Shown: positions 1 through 7,791, counted from the first letter of the stretch. The stretch: 36,528 nucleotides of DNA from Bacteroidales bacterium (GCA_017548445.1 JAFYZZ010000025.1:1-36528), one strand, 5' to 3'. Made by a program: numbers and translations. The notes: generated by a model not told the origin, from the letters alone.

Positions 1-1
1 A

Positions 2-1750
2 GTAAGAGGGGGGACCGCAAGCGAAGCGCAGCGGTGGGGTCCGAAGGACGTTTCAGGAGGCAGTTGCCCGCTGGCGCTGGCTCCCGTGAAAGAGATAGAA
101 GGCGATAGGATTGCGATCAACCTGCAGGGAGAGAAACTGTTCGTGGCTACTGACAAGGGTGTGGCGGAAGGAGCGCCGGAAGAATTCCGCGCGTTGCTGG
201 AAAACCCCGCCGTGACCAAGGCCGGCGTCGACCTGAAGACGCAGCTGAAGCGCCTCGCCGCCCGCGGCATCGCCCTGGCCGGCCGTCTCGAGGACATCGA
301 ACTGATGCACTACCTGCTCGGCCCCGAACGCAGCCACAAGTTGGACGTACTCGCCCGCAGCTACCTGGGCGTCGACCTGGAAGCCGCCGCGCCGCAGGAA
401 AGCGGCTCCCTCTTCGACGAAGTCCCCGAAAGCGCGGGCCGCGACTTCCCGCTGGAAACGGCCGCCACCCTGCAACTGGCCTCCTGCCTGAAACGGGAAA
501 TGGCCGCGACCGAAGGGATGCCGCGCCTGTACGACGAAATCGAAGAACCGCTCATCGGCGTGCTCGCGCGGATGGAGATGGCGGGCGTAAAAGTGGACCT
601 GGGGTCCCTGCGCGACTTCGCCGACGGCCTGCGCCGCAAGATGGCCGTCCGGGAAGAAGAAGTGCGCCGCCTGGCGGGCGAACCGACGCTCAATATCCTG
701 TCTCCCAAGCAGGTGGGAACCGTTATCTTCGAAAAGCTGCGGCTCGACCCCAAGGCGAAGAAGCCCAAGTCCGGCGCCTGGCCCACGGACGAACAGACGC
801 TCTCGCGCCTGGCCCCGGAAAGCCCCATCATCGACGCCATCCTGGACTACCGCGGCCTGCGCAAACTGCTGTCCACCTACATCGAGCCGTTCGCCGGCTA
901 CATCTCGCCGGAAGACGGCCGCGTGCACACCACCTTCAACCAGGCCCTCACCGCCACAGGCCGACTGTCGTCGTCGAACCCCAACCTCCAGAACATCCCC
1001 ATCCGCACCGAAGAAGGCCGCGAGATCCGCAAGGCCTTCGTGCCCGGGCAGGACGGCTGGGTGATGATGTCGGCGGACTACTCGCAGATCGAACTGCGCC
1101 TGATGGCCCACCTGAGCGGCGACGCCCACCTGGTGGACGCCTTCCGCCACGGGTTGGACGTACACGCCGCCACGGCCGCGAAGATCTTCCGCATCCCGCT
1201 GGAAAGCGTGACCGCGGACCAGCGGCGTATCGCCAAGACGGCCAACTTCGGCATTATGTACGGCATTTCCGCCTTCGGCCTGAGCGAACGCCTGCGCTGC
1301 CCGCGCAGCGAGGCCAAGCAGATCATCGACGACTATTTCGCCTCCTTCCCGGCCATCCGCGGCTTCATCGACGCCACCATAGCGCAGGCGCGCGAACGCG
1401 GTTATGTGGAGACGCTCTTCGGCCGGCGCCGCTACATCGCGGACATCAACGCCGGCAACGCCACCGTCCGCGCCCTGGCGGAACGCAACGCCGTGAACGC
1501 CCCCATCCAGGGCACCGCGGCCGACATCATCAAGTTGGCGATGACCGCCGTGGACCGCTGCCTGCGCGAAGGCGGCTACCGCGCCCGGATGGTCCTCCAG
1601 ATCCACGACGAACTCCTCCTGGAAGTCCCGCAGGAAGAAATCGCGCCCGTGCGCGAACTGCTGGTCCGGCAGATGGAGAACGTCATTTCCCTTTCCGTAC
1701 CCCTGACAGTAGAATGCAATGATGGAAACACCTGGCTCGAAGCACATTGA
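2..1750 (+). CDS. polA: DNA polymerase I, C-terminal part (5' end outside window)
   Basis: Family A DNA polymerase that fills gaps in repair and removes Okazaki primers. The frame is open to the left window edge; a GTG at 86 is only an internal candidate. The polymerase domain is intact: motif A DYSQIELR near nt 1076-1100, motif B RRxxKxxNFGxxYG near 1223-1264, and motif C QIHDELLLEVP near 1598-1630. The preceding 3'-5' exonuclease-like domain (about nt 95-500) has the fold-type sequence but lacks the expected acidic residues: the usual N-x-K-Y-D stretch reads VDLKTQLKRL and the usual E-D before T-L-Q-L reads LETAATLQL. Proofreading is therefore probably lost, as in Taq polymerase. The first ~28 codons look like a translated palindromic repeat and not conserved PolA sequence. 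The 5'-nuclease domain should lie to the left. The 3' end overlaps the next gene by 32 nt. Confidence 0.95.
   Translation, partial: VRGGTASEAQRWGPKDVSGGSCPLALAPVKEIEGDRIAINLQGEKLFVATDKGVAEGAPEEFRALLENPAVTKAGVDLKTQLKRLAARGIALAGRLEDIELMHYLLGPERSHKLDVLARSYLGVDLEAAAPQESGSLFDEVPESAGRDFPLETAATLQLASCLKREMAATEGMPRLYDEIEEPLIGVLARMEMAGVKVDLGSLRDFADGLRRKMAVREEEVRRLAGEPTLNILSPKQVGTVIFEKLRLDPKAKKPKSGAWPTDEQTLSRLAPESPIIDAILDYRGLRKLLSTYIEPFAGYISPEDGRVHTTFNQALTATGRLSSSNPNLQNIPIRTEEGREIRKAFVPGQDGWVMMSADYSQIELRLMAHLSGDAHLVDAFRHGLDVHAATAAKIFRIPLESVTADQRRIAKTANFGIMYGISAFGLSERLRCPRSEAKQIIDDYFASFPAIRGFIDATIAQARERGYVETLFGRRRYIADINAGNATVRALAERNAVNAPIQGTAADIIKLAMTAVDRCLREGGYRARMVLQIHDELLLEVPQEEIAPVRELLVRQMENVISLSVPLTVECNDGNTWLEAH
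8..62. repeat. Palindromic repeat-like sequence inside the polA frame
   Basis: This stretch contains ACCGC (14-18) paired with GCGGT (31-35), nested in GGACC (12-16) and GGTCC (38-42), around a loop containing AAGCGAAGCGCA. It is read in frame by polA as a Gly/Ser/Arg-rich segment between where the 5'-nuclease and exonuclease-like domains should meet. Its reverse complement resembles one arm of the inverted-repeat element at 11528-11666 (shared GGGCA..GCC..CC.GAAAC...TTC and CGCTTCGCT words). Only one copy and the window edge are visible, so repeat status is inferred. Confidence 0.35.
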
Positions 1751-2318
1751 CGAACTGGTGCGCCGCGCGATCATCGGCGACGGCACCGCCTTCACGGAGT
1801 TGTGGGACACCCATATCGGCGCCCTGCGCGCCTACCTCAAGGCTGCGATGAAGAACCTGGACGACTTCTACATCGACGACATCTGCTCGCGCAGCTTCGA
1901 AAAGGCTTTCCGGCAGATCCGTTCCTTCGACCCTTCCCGCAGCCAGTTCTCCACCTGGCTGCGCCGCATCGCCCACAACACGGCCCTGGACACCATCGAC
2001 GCCGAAAGCCGGGCGCAGAGCCGCCTGGTTTCGCTGGACAAAGAAGGAGCTGGGGCGGGGCAGATCATCGACACCATCGGCGACGAGACGGCCACGCCGC
2101 TCGAACAGATCGTGGAGGAAGAGGACGCCGAAAAGCTGGAAGACTGCATCGAAGGCCTGCCGGACCTCTACCGCACCATCGCGCGGATGCGCCTGCTGGA
2201 CGGCCTGCAGTACAAGGAGATAGCCGAGGAACTGGAACTGGAACTCAACACGGTGCGCACGCGCATCCGGCGGGCGAAGGCGCTGATCGACCGGATGAAA
2301 TCGGGCGACGACGACTAG
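1719..2318 (+). CDS. Sigma-70 family RNA polymerase sigma factor
   Basis: 199-aa ECF-sized sigma factor. Region 2 is seen around residues 25-90, with FDPSRSQFSTWLRRIAHN matching the region 2.3/2.4 -10 recognition helix. Region 4 is around residues 140-195, with the helix-turn-helix YKEIAEELELELNTVRTRIRRAK. An acidic linker (EEEDAEKLED) joins them. It starts with ATG-ATG inside the last 32 nt of polA, so the two are probably co-transcribed. No anti-sigma factor gene lies beside it. Its stop overlaps the end of the convergent Fur gene by 4 nt. Target genes cannot be told from the window. Confidence 0.9.
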   Translation: MMETPGSKHIDELVRRAIIGDGTAFTELWDTHIGALRAYLKAAMKNLDDFYIDDICSRSFEKAFRQIRSFDPSRSQFSTWLRRIAHNTALDTIDAESRAQSRLVSLDKEGAGAGQIIDTIGDETATPLEQIVEEEDAEKLEDCIEGLPDLYRTIARMRLLDGLQYKEIAEELELELNTVRTRIRRAKALIDRMKSGDDD

Positions 2319-2743
2319 CGCCGCTTTCCGGCGCAGTCCGGGCACAGCCCGTGTGCCATATAGTTGACATCGTGCACGCTGAAGCCCGGAGGATAGGCGA
2401 CCGCCGGGATGGATACCTCTTCAAAACAGAAGGTTCGTCCGCATTCCTCGCAATGGAAGTGGACGTGGTGGTCGTCGTCCGCTTCGGCCTCCGGGCAATG
2501 GCACACCTCGTAGCGGAGCTGTCCGCCGCCGTCCTCGATGGAATGCAGCAGCCGGTGTTCCCGGAAGGCGGAAAGCGCACGGGAAACCGTGGACTTGTCC
2601 ACCGATTCCAGGGCCGTCTCGATCTCGGTCATTGACAGCGGACGCCCTTCCTTCAGGAGGGTCTTCAGGACGAGGATGCGGCCTGCGGTGGGCTTGATGC
2701 CGTGCTCCTGCATCAGCAGGACGGGGTCTGCGGAATGCTTCAT
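2315..2743 (-). CDS. Fur-family transcriptional regulator with structural zinc site
   Basis: 142-aa Fur superfamily repressor. The N-terminal winged helix (residues ~5-75) contains the typical KPTAGRILVLKTLL and DKSTVSRALSAF recognition segments. The dimerisation domain has a His-rich metal region DDDHHVHFHCEE (residues 90-100) and two Cys pairs, C98/C101 and C134/C137, which form the structural Zn site of Fur/Zur/PerR proteins. Whether it senses Fe, Zn or peroxide cannot be settled; the His-rich stretch and short size also suit Zur. The start follows a TATTTTTG box by only 4 nt, so the mRNA may be leaderless. Confidence 0.9.
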   Translation of the reverse strand: MKHSADPVLLMQEHGIKPTAGRILVLKTLLKEGRPLSMTEIETALESVDKSTVSRALSAFREHRLLHSIEDGGGQLRYEVCHCPEAEADDDHHVHFHCEECGRTFCFEEVSIPAVAYPPGFSVHDVNYMAHGLCPDCAGKRR

Positions 2744-2747
2744 AGCA

Positions 2748-2755
2748 CAAAAATA
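2748..2755 (-). promoter_or_regulatory. Bacteroidota -7 box upstream of fur
   Basis: Reverse-strand TATTTTTG matches the TAnnTTTG consensus exactly and ends 4 nt before the fur ATG. If used, transcription would start at or next to the start codon. No convincing -33 TTTG was found. Confidence 0.55.
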
Positions 2756-2819
2756 GATAAAAAACGCCGCTTTCCGGAACCGAAAAACAAATCTTTTCGT
2801 TTTTGACGTTTTTTATGCC

Positions 2820-2827
2820 TATCCTTG
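2820..2827 (+). promoter_or_regulatory. Possible -7 box of radC
   Basis: TATCCTTG differs from TAnnTTTG at one base and lies 7 nt before the radC ATG. The T-rich tract at 2793-2815 upstream could help recruitment, but no TTTG is at the expected 19-21 nt spacing. Confidence 0.4.
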
Positions 2828-2834
2828 GGGCGCT

Positions 2835-3521
2835 ATGAAAATCAAGGACCTCAGCGCGGACGAGCGGCCGCGCGAAAAAATGCTCTCGCGCGGCGCGCAG
2901 AGCCTCAGCGACGGCGAACTGCTGGCCGTGCTGCTGCGCAGCGGCACCCGGGAAGGTAGCGCGCTCGACCTGGCCCGGCAGCTGCTCGACCTGGCCGGCG
3001 GACGGCTCGGCGCCCTGTTCAACCTTCCTCCCGAAAAGATGTTTTCCCTGCCCGGGGTGGGCCCCGGCAAGGCGGCCTGCGTGATCGCGGCCTTCGAACT
3101 GGGCCGGCGCTTCCTGCTGGAGGAATCTTCGGTGGTCAAGACCCCGCTGGTCACGGCGCGGAAAGTCTGGGAAGTGATGATCCCGCGGCTTAAGGGCCTG
3201 CAGCACGAGGAGTGCTGGGTTTTGCTGCTGAACGACCACAACTATCTGATAGACAAGATTCTGGTGACGACGGGCGGAGGGAACAACACCGTCATCGACG
3301 TCCGCCAGATCGTGCGGATGGCGCTGGACCGCTACGCCTCTTCCGTGATTCTCGTGCACAACCATCCCAGCGGGAACCCCACGCCCAGCCGCGCCGACAT
3401 CTCGCGCACGGACGCCGTACGGAAGGCCGTCCGCTCCGTGGGCGTGGAGCTGCTGGACCACGTGGTGGTCTCGGACGACAGTTTCTTCTCTTTTTCCGAC
3501 GAAAGGATGTACCGCCGGTAG
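2835..3521 (+). CDS. radC: RadC family protein (JAB/MPN domain)
   Basis: 228-aa protein of full family length. An N-terminal helix-hairpin-helix-like part (MFSLPGVGPGKAACVIAAFELG, residues ~69-90) precedes the JAB1/MPN domain. The metal-binding signature H-x-H...S...D is complete: H175 and H177 in VHNHPSGNPTPSRADIS, with D188. The family is predicted to be a zinc-dependent enzyme. Its old assignment as a DNA-repair protein in E. coli was not supported, so the real role is uncertain. It is convergent with miaB, with 3 nt between the stop codons. Confidence 0.93.
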   Translation: MKIKDLSADERPREKMLSRGAQSLSDGELLAVLLRSGTREGSALDLARQLLDLAGGRLGALFNLPPEKMFSLPGVGPGKAACVIAAFELGRRFLLEESSVVKTPLVTARKVWEVMIPRLKGLQHEECWVLLLNDHNYLIDKILVTTGGGNNTVIDVRQIVRMALDRYASSVILVHNHPSGNPTPSRADISRTDAVRKAVRSVGVELLDHVVVSDDSFFSFSDERMYRR

Positions 3522-3524
3522 GGA

Positions 3525-4829
3525 TTACGCGAACTTGCAGAGCAAGGTTGCCTGGGTGCAGTCTTCGACCGTCACGTCCACGAAATCCCCGGCCTTGTGC
3601 GAGGCGTCCGTCCAGACACACATCTTGTTCTGGCTGTTGCGCCCGCACAACTGTCCGGGATCGCGTTTGGAGGGACCTTCCACGAGTACGCGGAAGGTCT
3701 TGCCCAAGTCGCGCCGGTTGCTTTCCAGCGAAAGGCGGTTCTGCAGGGCGATGATCTCTTCCAGGCGGCGGTTCTTGACCTCCGGTGGCACGTCGTCAGG
3801 GTATTTCCGGGCGGCGAGGGTGCCCGGACGCTCAGAGTACTGGAACATAAAGGCGGCGTCGAACCCGACGGCCTCGAACAGCGACAGGGTGTCGCGGTGG
3901 TCCTCCTCCGTCTCGGAGCAAAAGCCCGCGATGACGTCGGTGGAAAGGGCGCAGTCGGGCATCAGGCTGCGGATTTTCGCCACGCGCTCCAGGTAATCTT
4001 CCCGCGTGTAGCGGCGGCGCATTTTCTCGAGCATCCGGTCGGAGCCGGACTGCACGGGCAGGTGGATGTGGCGGCAGATGTTCGCGTGCGCGGCCATCGT
4101 CTCCAGCACGGCGTCGGAGATGTCCTGGGGGTTGGAGGTGGAGAAGCGGATGCGCAGGCCGGGAACGGCTTCGGCCACCAGGGCGAGCAGGCGGGCGAAA
4201 TCCACCTCGCTGTCGCGGTAGGAATCCACGTTCTGCCCCAGCAGCGTCACCTCCTTGTATCCATCCTGCGCGCAGGCGCAAGCCTCCCGGACGATGGTCT
4301 TCCAGTCCCGGCTGCGCTCCGCCCCGCGGGTGTAGGGCACCACACAGTAGGAGCAGACGTTGTTGCAGCCGCGCATAATGGAGATGAAGGCGGAGACGCC
4401 GTTCTTGTCCACGCGCACCGGGGCGATGTCGCCATAGGTCTCTTCCCGGGAGAGCAGCACGTCGATCTGCGGGTGCCCCTGCGATGCGGCGGCAAGCAGG
4501 CGCGGCAGGCTCCGGTATGCGTCCGGGCCGGCCACGACGTCCACCTTGCCGGACTCCAGGAGTTCTTCCTTCAGGCGTTCCGCCATACAGCCCAGCACGC
4601 CGACGAGCACGCCGGGACGCGCTTTGCGGTGGATGCTGAACTGTCCGATCCTGCCCCGGATGCGCTGCTCGGCGTTGTCGCGTACCGAGCAGGTGTTCAC
4701 CAGGATCACGTCGGCCTCGGCGATGTCTTCCGTGCGGGCGTACCCTTCCTTTCCCAGGATGGAGAAGACCACCTCCGTGTCGGCCACGTTCATCTGGCAA
4801 CCGTATGTCTCTATATATACCTTGCTCAT
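3525..4829 (-). CDS. miaB: tRNA-i6A37 methylthiotransferase
   Basis: 434-aa radical-SAM enzyme that adds a methylthio group to N6-isopentenyladenosine-37 of tRNAs reading UNN codons. The N-terminal UPF0004 domain carries the auxiliary [4Fe-4S] ligands C11 (YGCQMN), C47 (NTCSVR) and C81 (LGCMAE). The radical-SAM cluster C155-x3-C159-x2-C162 is in RGCNNVCSYC. A TRAM domain for RNA binding forms the C-terminus. I chose the ATG at 4829 over an in-frame TTG at 4841, because the TTG lies within the TATCTTTG promoter box and homologues begin at the K-x-Y-I-E-T-Y-G-C segment. Confidence 0.96.
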   Translation of the reverse strand: MSKVYIETYGCQMNVADTEVVFSILGKEGYARTEDIAEADVILVNTCSVRDNAEQRIRGRIGQFSIHRKARPGVLVGVLGCMAERLKEELLESGKVDVVAGPDAYRSLPRLLAAASQGHPQIDVLLSREETYGDIAPVRVDKNGVSAFISIMRGCNNVCSYCVVPYTRGAERSRDWKTIVREACACAQDGYKEVTLLGQNVDSYRDSEVDFARLLALVAEAVPGLRIRFSTSNPQDISDAVLETMAAHANICRHIHLPVQSGSDRMLEKMRRRYTREDYLERVAKIRSLMPDCALSTDVIAGFCSETEEDHRDTLSLFEAVGFDAAFMFQYSERPGTLAARKYPDDVPPEVKNRRLEEIIALQNRLSLESNRRDLGKTFRVLVEGPSKRDPGQLCGRNSQNKMCVWTDASHKAGDFVDVTVEDCTQATLLCKFA

Positions 4830-4837
4830 AAGACTTC

Positions 4838-4866
4838 GCAAAGATAGAGATTTTTCTTATCTTTGC
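4838..4866. promoter_or_regulatory. Palindromic divergent promoters of miaB and the LEA lipoprotein
   Basis: GCAAAGATA and TATCTTTGC form a perfect 9-bp inverted repeat separated by 11 nt. Each arm is a TATCTTTG -7 box: the left one (4839-4846) faces miaB and ends 9 nt before its ATG, the right one (4858-4865) faces the lipoprotein and ends 4 nt before its ATG. Each promoter's -33 region would overlap the other promoter, so the two should compete. Confidence 0.6.
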
Positions 4867-4869
4867 GTG

Positions 4870-5343
4870 ATGAAAATCATCCGCATACTCCTTCCGCTCC
4901 TGGCGGTGTTGTCCCTGTCCGCGTGCACGGGCGGGAAGGTCAGTGAGATCGAAGTCACTTCCGCGCGCATCGTTTCCATCGTGCCGCAGGGGCTGACCAC
5001 GGCCACGGCGGAGCTGGAAGTAGGCGTGCACAATCCGGCCGCCCGCATCACGCTGAAGGACCTCAGCGGCCTCGCGAAGTACAAGGGCGAGCCCCTGCTG
5101 GACTTCGACGCGGACGCGCTGGTCATCGAAGGCAAGACCGACAGCGTGTACTGCTTCCCGGTGCGGTGCCGCCTTTCAGAGGGTTTCAGCATCCTGCGCC
5201 TGCTGAACGCCTTCGACGGCAATGCGGATGAGAACGACGTGACCTTCTCGGTGAAGGGCCGCGCGGCCCTGAAGGGAGGCCTTGGCAAGGATATTGAACT
5301 GGAGGACGTGCCGCTGGGGACGCTCCTCGACAAAATGGAATAG
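4870..5343 (+). CDS. LEA-like (LEA type 2) lipoprotein
   Basis: 157-aa predicted lipoprotein. The signal peptide ends in LSAC with Cys19 as the lipidation site. The rest resembles a water-stress/LEA14-like beta-sandwich: paired strands TTATAELEVGVHNPAARITLKDLSG and then GKTDSVYCFPVRCRLSEGF are typical of LEA_2 domains in periplasmic lipoproteins. The function in bacteria is not established. The ATG at 4870 was chosen because it fits the signal peptide and the promoter position. It is the first gene of a tight four-gene run ending with rpoN and a Fur-family gene, with a 4-nt gap to the next gene. Confidence 0.75.
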   Translation: MKIIRILLPLLAVLSLSACTGGKVSEIEVTSARIVSIVPQGLTTATAELEVGVHNPAARITLKDLSGLAKYKGEPLLDFDADALVIEGKTDSVYCFPVRCRLSEGFSILRLLNAFDGNADENDVTFSVKGRAALKGGLGKDIELEDVPLGTLLDKME

Positions 5344-5347
5344 ACAG

Positions 5348-5896
5348 ATGAACGGAAAACGGACCATACGGATCTTCCCTCTCCTCCTGTGCCTGCTGCT
5401 TGCGCCGGCCGGACTGTTGCGCGCGCAGAACATCGAAGAGGAGGCGACCGACGAAATCGAGCACACCGGCCTGGAGGTTCAGGTGGACTCCGCGCTGGTG
5501 GGACGCGACATCTTCTCGGCCCTGCCCGAGCGCATCGTGGTGCGCCAGACACCCGCCGTGCGCAACGCGCTGAACCGCCAGGTGGCGGCCAACGCAGGCA
5601 AGAACTACAGCGGCTTCCGCATCCGCCTGTACTTCGCCAGCAGCCGCACCGCCCGCGAAGAGTCGGCCGCGGTGATCCGCCGCTTCAATATGATGTACCC
5701 CCACATCCAGGCCTACCGTTCCTATTCCTCGCCGAACTTCAAGGTGACGGTGGGCAATTTCCGCACGCGCCTGGATGCGGAAGCCCTGCTGAAGCAGATC
5801 AGCGGCGACTTCCCGGACGCATTCATCGTCCGCGAGCGTTTCAAGTACCCTTCCATCGGACGTCCGGACACCCGGATGTCCCCCGATACGGAATAA
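5348..5896 (+). CDS. Secreted SPOR-like domain protein
   Basis: 182-aa protein with a cleavable signal peptide (hydrophobic residues ~8-24, then LRAQN). The C-terminal ~80 residues (YSGFRIRLYFASSRTAREES ... FKVTVGNFRTRLDAEALLKQI) have the beta-alpha-beta repeat pattern of SPOR domains, which bind denuded peptidoglycan glycan strands. A periplasmic cell-wall role is inferred from this. The start ATG at 5348 lies 4 nt after the previous stop and is followed directly by the signal peptide. The next gene, rpoN, starts 4 nt downstream, so translation is probably coupled. Confidence 0.75.
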   Translation: MNGKRTIRIFPLLLCLLLAPAGLLRAQNIEEEATDEIEHTGLEVQVDSALVGRDIFSALPERIVVRQTPAVRNALNRQVAANAGKNYSGFRIRLYFASSRTAREESAAVIRRFNMMYPHIQAYRSYSSPNFKVTVGNFRTRLDAEALLKQISGDFPDAFIVRERFKYPSIGRPDTRMSPDTE

Positions 5897-5900
5897 TGCG

Positions 5901-7304
5901 ATGATCAAGCAAGGTCTCGAACTCAAGCAGCAGCAAAAGCTTTCTCCTCTGCAGATCCAGACGATCAAGCTGATCGAGCTTCCCATCCAGGAACTCGAGC
6001 AGCGGATCCGTTCGGAGCTGGAGGAGAATCCGGTGCTGGACGACTCTCCCGACCCGGAGAAGGAGGACGAGGCCAAGGACGTGTCGCTGGACGAGATCAC
6101 GGACGAAGGGGACATCCCTTCCTACCGCACCCGCGTGAACAACTGGGGCAAGGATCCCCGGCCCGAATACAACACCTTCTCCGTGCGCCAGAGTTTCACC
6201 CAGTCGCTGACGGACCAGCTGGGCTACCGCGACCTCTCTGCGCACGAGTACGAGATCGCCTCCTTCATCATCGGTTCGCTGGACGCCGACGGCTACCTGC
6301 GCCGCGACGTCGAGTCGCTGGTGGACGATATGGCCTTCCGGGCGGGCATAGCCACCGACGCCGACGAAGTCCTGAGACTGCTCGCCGTGGTGCAGGAGCT
6401 GGAACCGTCGGGCGTGGGCGCCCGCGACCTGCGGGAATGCCTGCTGCTCCAGCTGCGGGCCTCGAAGCAGACGCGCGACACGGTGAACGCCGAACGCATC
6501 CTGGAGGATTATTTCCAGGAGTTCTCCAACAAGCACTTCCAGAAGATTATGTCGCGCCTGAGCCTCTCCGAGGAGGACCTGAAGCGCGCGATGGCCCGCA
6601 TCGTGAAGCTGAATCCCGCCCCCGGCGGCGAGACGGACTACACCTACACAGACCAGGCGCAGCAGATCATCCCGGACTTCGTGCTGGAGGAACAGGACGG
6701 CGTGCTGCAATTCTCGATGCCGCGCTTTTCCGTGCCGGAGCTGCGCGTGAACAAGAAATACGCGGACCTGCTGCTCGAGGCGAAAGGTTCCTCGGAGCGG
6801 GCCCAGAAGGAGGCCGCCACCTTCGTGCGGCAGAAGCTCGACTCCGCCAAATGGTTCGTGGAGGCGCTCAAGCAGCGCCAGAACACGCTCAGCAAGACGA
6901 TGTCGGCCATCCTGGAATACCAGCACGACTATTTCGTGACCGGCGACGAAGCCGACCTCAAGCCGATGGTCCTCAAGGACATAGCGGAGAAGACGGGCTT
7001 CGACATCTCCACCATCTCGCGCGTGGTGAACAGCAAGTACATCGAGACCCATTTCGGCATCTTCCCGCTCAAGTACTTCTTCTCCGAGGGTATGGAGAAC
7101 AAGGAGGGCGAGGAGGTGTCCACCCGCGAGCTCAAGAAGGCCCTGCAGGAATGCGTGGACGCCGAGGACAAGAAGAAACCGCTCACCGACGAGCAGCTGG
7201 TGGAGGAGATGGGCCGGCGCGGCTACAAGGTGGCCCGGCGCACCATCGCGAAATACCGCGGGCAGCTCGGCATCCCGCTGGCCCGCTGGCGCAAGGAGTT
7301 GTAG
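5901..7304 (+). CDS. rpoN: RNA polymerase sigma-54 factor
   Basis: 467-aa sigma-54. Region I is the Q/L-rich start KQGLELKQQQKLSPLQIQTI, which interacts with AAA+ activators. An acidic region II follows (residues ~45-70). The core-binding domain spans the middle. The HTH (KTGFDISTISRVVNSKYI) and the C-terminal RpoN box ARRTIAKYR are present for -24 recognition. All functional regions are intact. It sits third in an operon behind two envelope proteins and 1 nt before a Fur-family gene. No sigma-54 activator (AAA+ bEBP) is encoded in this window, so its partners are elsewhere. Confidence 0.97.
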   Translation: MIKQGLELKQQQKLSPLQIQTIKLIELPIQELEQRIRSELEENPVLDDSPDPEKEDEAKDVSLDEITDEGDIPSYRTRVNNWGKDPRPEYNTFSVRQSFTQSLTDQLGYRDLSAHEYEIASFIIGSLDADGYLRRDVESLVDDMAFRAGIATDADEVLRLLAVVQELEPSGVGARDLRECLLLQLRASKQTRDTVNAERILEDYFQEFSNKHFQKIMSRLSLSEEDLKRAMARIVKLNPAPGGETDYTYTDQAQQIIPDFVLEEQDGVLQFSMPRFSVPELRVNKKYADLLLEAKGSSERAQKEAATFVRQKLDSAKWFVEALKQRQNTLSKTMSAILEYQHDYFVTGDEADLKPMVLKDIAEKTGFDISTISRVVNSKYIETHFGIFPLKYFFSEGMENKEGEEVSTRELKKALQECVDAEDKKKPLTDEQLVEEMGRRGYKVARRTIAKYRGQLGIPLARWRKEL

Positions 7305-7305
7305 G

Positions 7306-7761
7306 ATGAAGGCGCGCGACAACGGCATTCCCAACATCATCCAGTTCCGCCGGATGCTCGGCGAGAAGGGGCTGAAGGCCACGCCCCAGCGGCTCGCCGT
7401 GCACGAGGCGATGATGGCCCTGGGCCACGCCGGAGCGGAGGACGTGTCGGCCTGGCTCGCGGAACAGGGCACGCAGGTGTCCACCGCCACGGTCTACAAT
7501 ATCCTTTCCACCCTGGCTTCCCTGAAGATTTACGGGCGCTGTTCGGGACGCGGGAACAAGATGTATTTCGACGCCCGCGCCGGACGGCACCTGCACCTGT
7601 ACGACACCGCCAGCGAAGCCTGGCGCGACCTGGACGACGAGGAACTGATGTCCTGGATGGAGGCGCACTTCAAGGGACGGCGCTTCCGGGGCTACAAGAT
7701 CGAGGGCTTCGAGGTGCAGCTGCTCTGCCGGCCCACGCGCAAGAACCCCCGGACGAAGTAA
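7306..7761 (+). CDS. Fur-family regulator lacking the Cys zinc site
   Basis: 151-aa Fur superfamily protein. The winged helix (residues ~12-80: LKATPQRLAVHEAMMAL, STATVYNILSTL) is typical of the PerR/Fur branch, and a short RHLHLYDT segment matches the regulatory metal-binding H-x-H of the dimerisation domain. Neither CxxC pair of the structural zinc site is present; the only cysteines are in GRCSG and LLCRP. It is therefore a Fur relative with another way of stabilising its dimer. ATG 7306 begins 1 nt after the rpoN stop. It precedes trxB and is a candidate oxidative-stress sensor by context only. Confidence 0.85.
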   Translation: MKARDNGIPNIIQFRRMLGEKGLKATPQRLAVHEAMMALGHAGAEDVSAWLAEQGTQVSTATVYNILSTLASLKIYGRCSGRGNKMYFDARAGRHLHLYDTASEAWRDLDDEELMSWMEAHFKGRRFRGYKIEGFEVQLLCRPTRKNPRTK

Positions 7762-7774
7762 GCGTAAATTTGTG

Positions 7775-7782
7775 TATCTTTG
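7775..7782 (+). promoter_or_regulatory. -7 box of trxB
   Basis: TATCTTTG, an exact TAnnTTTG match, ends 9 nt before the trxB ATG at 7792. It rules out the upstream in-frame TTG (7780) as start, because that codon lies in the promoter. Confidence 0.6.
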
Positions 7783-7791
7783 CACTTTCGT

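Noticed and set aside
53..1810. Antisense open frame of 585 codons across polA
   Set aside because: polA motifs A, B and C are unambiguous on the plus strand; the antisense product has no family resemblance.
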